This document shows, piece by piece, positions 20,087 through 24,260 of a stretch of DNA of 24,260 nt. The position numbers and the translations under genes are program-made. Position 1 is the first letter of the stretch. Each line of letters opens with the position of its first letter. The notes beneath the pieces were generated by a model. It ran no database searches and had not been told where the DNA came from. It worked only from the letters and a program-made list of their open reading frames with translations. The stretch covers positions 1 to 24,260 of IMG/VR virus record IMGVR_UViG_3300025316_001103, one strand, 5' to 3'. The DNA comes from a virus.

Positions 20087-22102
20087 TCATTTCTCCACGT
20101 CGAAACGACTCAGGAGACTATCCCAATCGTCAACAATGATAATCTTCCTATCACGAAAACCCTTGAGTGTAGCCTTAACGCTTTGGGTGATTCTGTCCGC
20201 AAACCCAGTCAATTGGTTTTCAGCAGCGAGCGAAAGCGCCTCTGTATTCCCCTGAATATGCCGGAGTTGAGCCGTCTCGTCTCTTCGTATCTGGCGCAAC
20301 AGCATCGCCGTTGCAGCCATCGACTGATCAAATGTCGCACCATCACGGCGGCGCACCTCCGGCACTTCCTTCGTGATGTCTTCGTCAAAAGGAGTGAGGA
20401 AGGCCATGCACTGGAGATAAATCAGATTGAAGGGCAGATTCGTAAGGAACTCACGACCAAGAAGTGTACTTTCGTCGGAGACTGTGATTGACTCAATGTG
20501 GTCATCTTTCAACTTCACGCCCTCCGGTGACGCGATGACATCGGCCAGTAGCATGTCATTGAGTGACTTGCGCGAGACGCAGTCAGGATGGCCCAACTGG
20601 TCTAGCATTGAAAGGAGTTTGTCGACATTTCGATCAGAACAGGACAACATGCGCAAGATGTACCATCTATTCAGGGAATTCGCGAAGTGACTGCCTGTAC
20701 CGCAGGAGAACAAGTTTAGAAGCATCTGATCGGGGGGTGGCGCAACGAGGGCATTTGAGTCGCGTAGTATGGAGCGTAGAATGTCGTGTTGCGAAAAATG
20801 TACGTCTGCATGCCCCTGAGAAAAGAAGTTAACGTAATCGCACCATTCAATCGCACGAGAACGGAGACACGCGAGAAGAAATTCAGACTGCCGCCTCATG
20901 TCAAAACTGGAAAGACGAGCCATAACAACGTCGTTGTTTTGGTCGCTGTAGTTCTGATTGAATCTGTGCAACATCTGGGTAAGCGCTGTCTTCGGCACAT
21001 CTAACGTTTTCCCGTCATCCATAGTTATGTTATAACGGTCGGCAGTCAATTCGCTGTCAAAAGAACGAATGCGGGCCGCAAGAAATGCATGCAACGGGGG
21101 CGGAAAGATTCGAACTCTGGGTGGATCAGTGAATGCTTGGACAACGCTTTCCTTGTACACCTTATCAAGCAAATAGGACCTTACTCCCAGAATGAACACG
21201 ACTTTGTCTATGCTCCGTATCCAGTCCAGTTTATGTCGTGCGAGCATGTAGAAACGATCCTGCAATGTCTGCGGCGTCTGATCCACATTGTCCATAACGA
21301 AAATGAAGGACACTCCGCACTTCTCGGTAAGATACTCCACAAGGGTGCGATTAAAATCGTGATATTCTTCATCTGCCGCGTAGGAAACATAACTATTGTT
21401 GAACTCTAGGAGCCACTTGATGATAGCACGCGGCCTCTCATTGCGGGGGAAGTCGCGCTCAAGTTCCTCGATTGCGACGGGATTTCTCCTGTGCTGGTGC
21501 CTGGCTACCTCAAAGAGGTAGGTAGGCGAAAGTGCCCAAGGAAATGCAGCTGTGAGCGCGCGGTGGATCTTGTTGTCGTAATCGTTTTCAATGTTGCTTC
21601 CAAAACCGCTCAACCCCATCGACACACGAATCACAATGTGCCTTGGAAACAGGGTTGGTTCCGTCTTGGGAAGCCAATGGTAGAAAAAGTGCCGAAGGAA
21701 TGTGGTCTTGCCGTGGCCTGTCTGACCATGAACTAAAATCACCTGTTTGATGCCATCAATCGGGTCCGCCTTCAACTCTCGCAAGAGTTCGGCTTCAGGC
21801 GGTTCGCCAACCTCATGAAGACGGCCAGCCGGGCACGTTCGTTCGGGCACGTACCACGCCCAGTCGCTAATCCTGTGGCGCACATCTTGGACAGGGTGTG
21901 GGATGCCTTTGCCTTGAAGAAGTTCGGGGCCAATGTACATCACCTCTTCGGTAATCGCAGACTCGATCTCCTTAATAGTTGTGGGTTTTGCCTTGTCGGA
22001 GAGCATCCTCCGAAGTTGCTGCGAAAATGCTCTCCAGAAAGCGTTGGTGAACTGCCCGAAGTTTCGCGCAATCAAGTCCGGTACAATGGCCGAATAACGC
22101 AT
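20087..22102 (-). CDS. Large P-loop ATPase (STAND/AAA-like), candidate defence effector/sensor
   Basis: I choose ATG at 22102 because AAGGAG lies six bases upstream; an earlier start at 22198 would overlap the preceding gene by 77 bases. The 671-residue protein has Walker A GQTGHGKTT (126-134), a Walker B VSFIFVMDNVD (264-274) and a sensor-like VVFILGVRSY near 300. Long helical regions follow with no recognised repeat. STAND-type ATPases with a partner upstream are frequent in bacterial conflict systems, where they detect a phage component and trigger a response. It shares a transcript with the Trypco2-like gene 19 bases upstream. No nuclease, TIR or protease domain is visible in it, so the effector action is unknown. 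Confidence 0.7.
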   Translation of the reverse strand: MRYSAIVPDLIARNFGQFTNAFWRAFSQQLRRMLSDKAKPTTIKEIESAITEEVMYIGPELLQGKGIPHPVQDVRHRISDWAWYVPERTCPAGRLHEVGEPPEAELLRELKADPIDGIKQVILVHGQTGHGKTTFLRHFFYHWLPKTEPTLFPRHIVIRVSMGLSGFGSNIENDYDNKIHRALTAAFPWALSPTYLFEVARHQHRRNPVAIEELERDFPRNERPRAIIKWLLEFNNSYVSYAADEEYHDFNRTLVEYLTEKCGVSFIFVMDNVDQTPQTLQDRFYMLARHKLDWIRSIDKVVFILGVRSYLLDKVYKESVVQAFTDPPRVRIFPPPLHAFLAARIRSFDSELTADRYNITMDDGKTLDVPKTALTQMLHRFNQNYSDQNNDVVMARLSSFDMRRQSEFLLACLRSRAIEWCDYVNFFSQGHADVHFSQHDILRSILRDSNALVAPPPDQMLLNLFSCGTGSHFANSLNRWYILRMLSCSDRNVDKLLSMLDQLGHPDCVSRKSLNDMLLADVIASPEGVKLKDDHIESITVSDESTLLGREFLTNLPFNLIYLQCMAFLTPFDEDITKEVPEVRRRDGATFDQSMAATAMLLRQIRRDETAQLRHIQGNTEALSLAAENQLTGFADRITQSVKATLKGFRDRKIIIVDDWDSLLSRFDVEK

Positions 22103-22121
22103 GGATAACTCCTTTTCCGTT

Positions 22122-22469
22122 TCAGGCATGTGGAGGTAGTTGCAGGGGAACACGGAACTTAATCCTGTTCTGTTGTGTATCGGTCGCGGTTGAGGCACCT
22201 TGCGAACCCAACCCGAAGGAAGCGATCACGATTCCGATCGTGCCTTTTGTCTTCGTCCCTTTTTCCGTGGAGACACAAAGGTCAAACTCAACCATGTCAA
22301 TCAGGGAATTGGTTGATGCATCGTGCAGAGAGGATTCAAGAATGGAGCGACCGATCATGGCTCCGCACGGGTTGACCCGCGCCCCCTTCTTTATCACGGC
22401 TTTCTGGGCACGAGCGACGCCTGCGACGATCTCGCTCATGGTGGTTGCTACAAAGTCCGAAAGTCTCAT
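22122..22469 (-). CDS. Trypco2-like protein, partner of the ATPase
   Basis: The 115-residue protein starts after AAAGGAG. Its second half, IDMVEFDLCVSTEKGTKTKG through GIVIASFGLG to RIKFRVPLQLP, matches by eye the trypsin-co-occurring domain 2 (Trypco2) pattern: a beta-sandwich of strands with the phrases VEFDLxV and FRVPLxLP. The N-terminal helix LSDFVATTMSEIVAGVARAQ is likewise typical. Such domains sit beside P-loop NTPases and proteases in predicted conflict systems. Here it precedes a large ATPase in the same operon, so it is probably the ATPase's signalling partner. No protease gene is nearby. Confidence 0.6.
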   Translation of the reverse strand: MRLSDFVATTMSEIVAGVARAQKAVIKKGARVNPCGAMIGRSILESSLHDASTNSLIDMVEFDLCVSTEKGTKTKGTIGIVIASFGLGSQGASTATDTQQNRIKFRVPLQLPPHA

Positions 22470-22574
22470 CCGTGTTCTCCTTTCATGCGAACAAGTGATT
22501 GAGTGGGTTTCTGTCTTTTCACACAGGTAAGACTGTTGTCAAACTATGCGTGATGTTTTCATCAACCTGCCCGA

Positions 22575-22603
22575 ATGCTAGACCGTCAAATCCGGTTTGT
22601 CAA
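22575..22603 (-). promoter_or_regulatory. Sigma-70-type promoter for the Trypco2-like/ATPase operon
   Basis: On the minus strand TTGACA (22603-22598) and TAGCAT (22580-22575) are spaced by exactly 17 bases. It lies between the integrase stop and the Trypco2-like start, so the cargo operon can be transcribed independently of the integrase and of the phage-like operons. Confidence 0.6.
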
Positions 22604-22625
22604 TCTCCACCGGGTTGTTTGAGGC

Positions 22626-24260
22626 TCACACCTGCGCCGCCAGCTTCCGCAATCGCGCCTTGTCTTTGTCCGTCGCCGTTTCTGCCGCCACTTTTGCCGA
22701 CAGTGCTTGCAGTTCGGCGCCGGGCGTCATGGCGTTGTCACCTTCGGGTCCGCCGGTCAGAACGGGGGGCAATGCGTCGGAAAGTGCATTGCGCAGGGTT
22801 TCACAGCCCGGCTTGAAATAGTGACGCAGGACCATTTCTAGCGTGCGATGGCCGGTCACGGCCCTGACAAGCTCTATCGGAACACCGGCGGACAATGCTA
22901 GCGTGCAGAAGGACGTTCGCAGGGCGTGCCAGTCGTAAAGGCTTGCGGAACGGCATCCGTTTTTGCGCGGCCGACGGGTTGAAGCCTCGATGATTGCCTT
23001 CAAGTCTTGTCTTGCCGCTTGACGGATCACCGGCCGCCCAATCATGCTCGATACATCGGACAGCCAACCCGAAACAGCCCCCTTCGATGTGGACATGGCA
23101 GCCGCAATCGTTCCCAAACTGGCTCCGTCCATGTAGCGGGTGAAAGCTTCTGTGATATGCGCTTTGCGCTCTCCATCAGGCAACCCTTTGATGGCGGTTA
23201 TGCCGACGGTACGTATGGTTTCGGGATCTTCAATCTCCAGAGGTGTTGCGGTGTTTGGGCTGTTGGCCAGCGCCTGCGCCGCAATCGACTTAAACCGCCA
23301 GGTCAACCCGTGGGGGTTCGCTTTCAGCATCTTTGCGGCGACCGGGAAACAATATCCCTTGTGTGCCCCCGGTGCGGCGTCTAAGACGGCGCGCATGGGG
23401 CTGAATAGCGGCAAGTTAACCGTTGCCCCGGTTTTTGACGTGTGGATGGTTACAATTCCGGATGCCAGATCAACCGATTCCCAGCGCAACCCACAAGCGT
23501 CGGCTCGGCGTAATGCCGTGCAGGCGGCCGTAACAATCGGCCCGTGTAAGACTCCGCCATAAGCCTCGCGTGACACATCGAACAAACGCTTGAGTTGTTC
23601 GGGTGTGAACGGGACACGGGAAATGACACCTTCAGTTTCGGCATCTCCTGCCGTTCGACTTGTGACAATGGTGGCAAAAGGGTTATAGGTTCCAGGCGGT
23701 AGGAAGCGGGCGCAGCAGGATCGTAACAAGCTAAGCCGTACACGAACCGTGCTGGGTGCCAGTCTATTCCGTTGCGTCTCGGCGAATGCCCCCGCATCTT
23801 CGGCGGTCACCTCATAAAGCCATTTCGCCTTCGGCTCCGTCTTGGAACGCCGTGTGGCCATGAAATCAGTAAAATCCTGGCAGACTTTGCGCATCACGGC
23901 GGCGTGCCGTTCCGCCAAAGGCCGCGCCCTTGCCAAAGCGAGCCAACGTTTGCCGATTCCATCAATGCGAACGTGCTCCACCGCGTGGCCGGTCTTTTCC
24001 ACGATCATTCGTTCGATCAAATGTTCGGCACGCCCTTTTTGGCGAATTTCTTCGACCATGCGGGAAAGTATTTGTACGGCTTTGTTACGGCTCCGCTCAA
24101 AGTCCTCATCGCCCAGATCGCGAAAAGAACCAGATTCTGGTGGGGTGCCGCGCCATCTTACACCCAGATTGACACTCCTTTGGGTGTCATTAATTTTGTA
24201 AACGCCATACCAGTGTGCCCGTGGTTTTCCATCTCGCTGCCACAATAACCTGACGCCCAT
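22626..24260 (-). CDS. int: Tyrosine recombinase (integrase) with HTH-like insertion
   Basis: The 544-residue protein starts at the last base of the window (the true start could lie beyond it). Catalytic residues of the tyrosine recombinase family are visible: Arg251 in TALRRADACGLRW, Lys276 in HTSKTG, His445 and Arg448 in WHALRTSF, His471 in TGHRTLEMV and Tyr481 in LRHYFKP. The N-terminal half is the arm and core-binding region. Between Lys276 and His445 there are 168 residues, far more than the usual 70-90; residues about 370-402 of this insertion (TRYMDGASLGTIAAAMST, then KGAVSGWLSDV) look like a helix-turn-helix. The enzyme would integrate and excise the element. It reads toward the element, so the attachment site is probably to its right. 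Confidence 0.9.
   Translation of the reverse strand: MGVRLLWQRDGKPRAHWYGVYKINDTQRSVNLGVRWRGTPPESGSFRDLGDEDFERSRNKAVQILSRMVEEIRQKGRAEHLIERMIVEKTGHAVEHVRIDGIGKRWLALARARPLAERHAAVMRKVCQDFTDFMATRRSKTEPKAKWLYEVTAEDAGAFAETQRNRLAPSTVRVRLSLLRSCCARFLPPGTYNPFATIVTSRTAGDAETEGVISRVPFTPEQLKRLFDVSREAYGGVLHGPIVTAACTALRRADACGLRWESVDLASGIVTIHTSKTGATVNLPLFSPMRAVLDAAPGAHKGYCFPVAAKMLKANPHGLTWRFKSIAAQALANSPNTATPLEIEDPETIRTVGITAIKGLPDGERKAHITEAFTRYMDGASLGTIAAAMSTSKGAVSGWLSDVSSMIGRPVIRQAARQDLKAIIEASTRRPRKNGCRSASLYDWHALRTSFCTLALSAGVPIELVRAVTGHRTLEMVLRHYFKPGCETLRNALSDALPPVLTGGPEGDNAMTPGAELQALSAKVAAETATDKDKARLRKLAAQV

Larger units (their letters stand above)
2261..24260. mobile_element. Integrated phage-like or satellite-like element (boundaries not resolved)
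   Basis: The span contains a full chain of mobile-element functions: HTH/excisionase-like protein, recombination and replication genes, terminase pair, portal, protease, decoration proteins, major capsid protein, lysis-like genes, cargo and a tyrosine integrase whose start is at the right edge. Early and late genes all read rightward; cargo and integrase read leftward from the right end. Neither attachment site can be identified: the right end probably lies just beyond 24260 next to the integrase start, and the left end could be near 2130-2260 or to the left of the window. No tail genes and no obvious CI-like repressor are seen. Confidence 0.8.

Overview
The window looks like most of an integrated, phage-like mobile element from a GC-rich bacterium. 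The host is probably in the PVC group (Verrucomicrobiota, Kiritimatiellota or Lentisphaerota). That guess rests on the style of the proteins (DUF5681 small terminase, Cys4 plus sigma-like regulator, secreted proteins inside the capsid operon) and on short dispersed repeats (types reading QLSAIS, STGSGQ, GFGVQGSG when translated) seen in many environmental genomes. The host assignment is inference.

Layout. At 1-2129 a translationally coupled pair of unknown genes ends at a perfect intrinsic terminator, with a weaker hairpin terminator behind it. From 2261 a control region with two nested inverted repeats leads into a rightward early operon: a 19-codon leader, an excisionase-like HTH protein, an SSB-like protein, a RecB-family nuclease, a Cys4 protein, a primase-like protein, a RepA/DnaB-like helicase, a PD-(D/E)XK (Holliday-resolvase-like) endonuclease and a zinc plus sigma-region-4-like regulator. 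An AT-rich two-gene cassette (DUF4760-like membrane protein plus a small protein) at 7863-8794 looks like later cargo. About 2.6 kb (8795-11444) has no credible gene but is packed with long, nested inverted repeats.

The late operon starts at 11445: small terminase (DUF5681), large terminase, DUF935 portal, Mu gpI-like protease with an internal scaffold start, decoration protein, two signal-peptide proteins, a second decoration protein, HK97-type major capsid protein, a neck or connector candidate, an XhlA/holin-like protein and a small protein with a phospholipase A2-like Cys-His-Asp motif. No tail gene (tape measure, tube, sheath, baseplate) is visible; lysis-like genes follow the neck gene directly. 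On the minus strand at the right end sit a Trypco2-like protein and a 671-residue P-loop ATPase with their own promoter (a candidate defence module), then a tyrosine integrase carrying an extra HTH-like insertion.

Best reading: an integrating element that replicates itself, builds and fills a capsid, and carries defence cargo, but seems to lack a tail. It may be a capsid-forming satellite, a GTA-like or a decayed prophage, or tail genes may lie left of base 1. The tail-less capsid module, the hairpin-dense region and the Trypco/ATPase pair are the most interesting parts.
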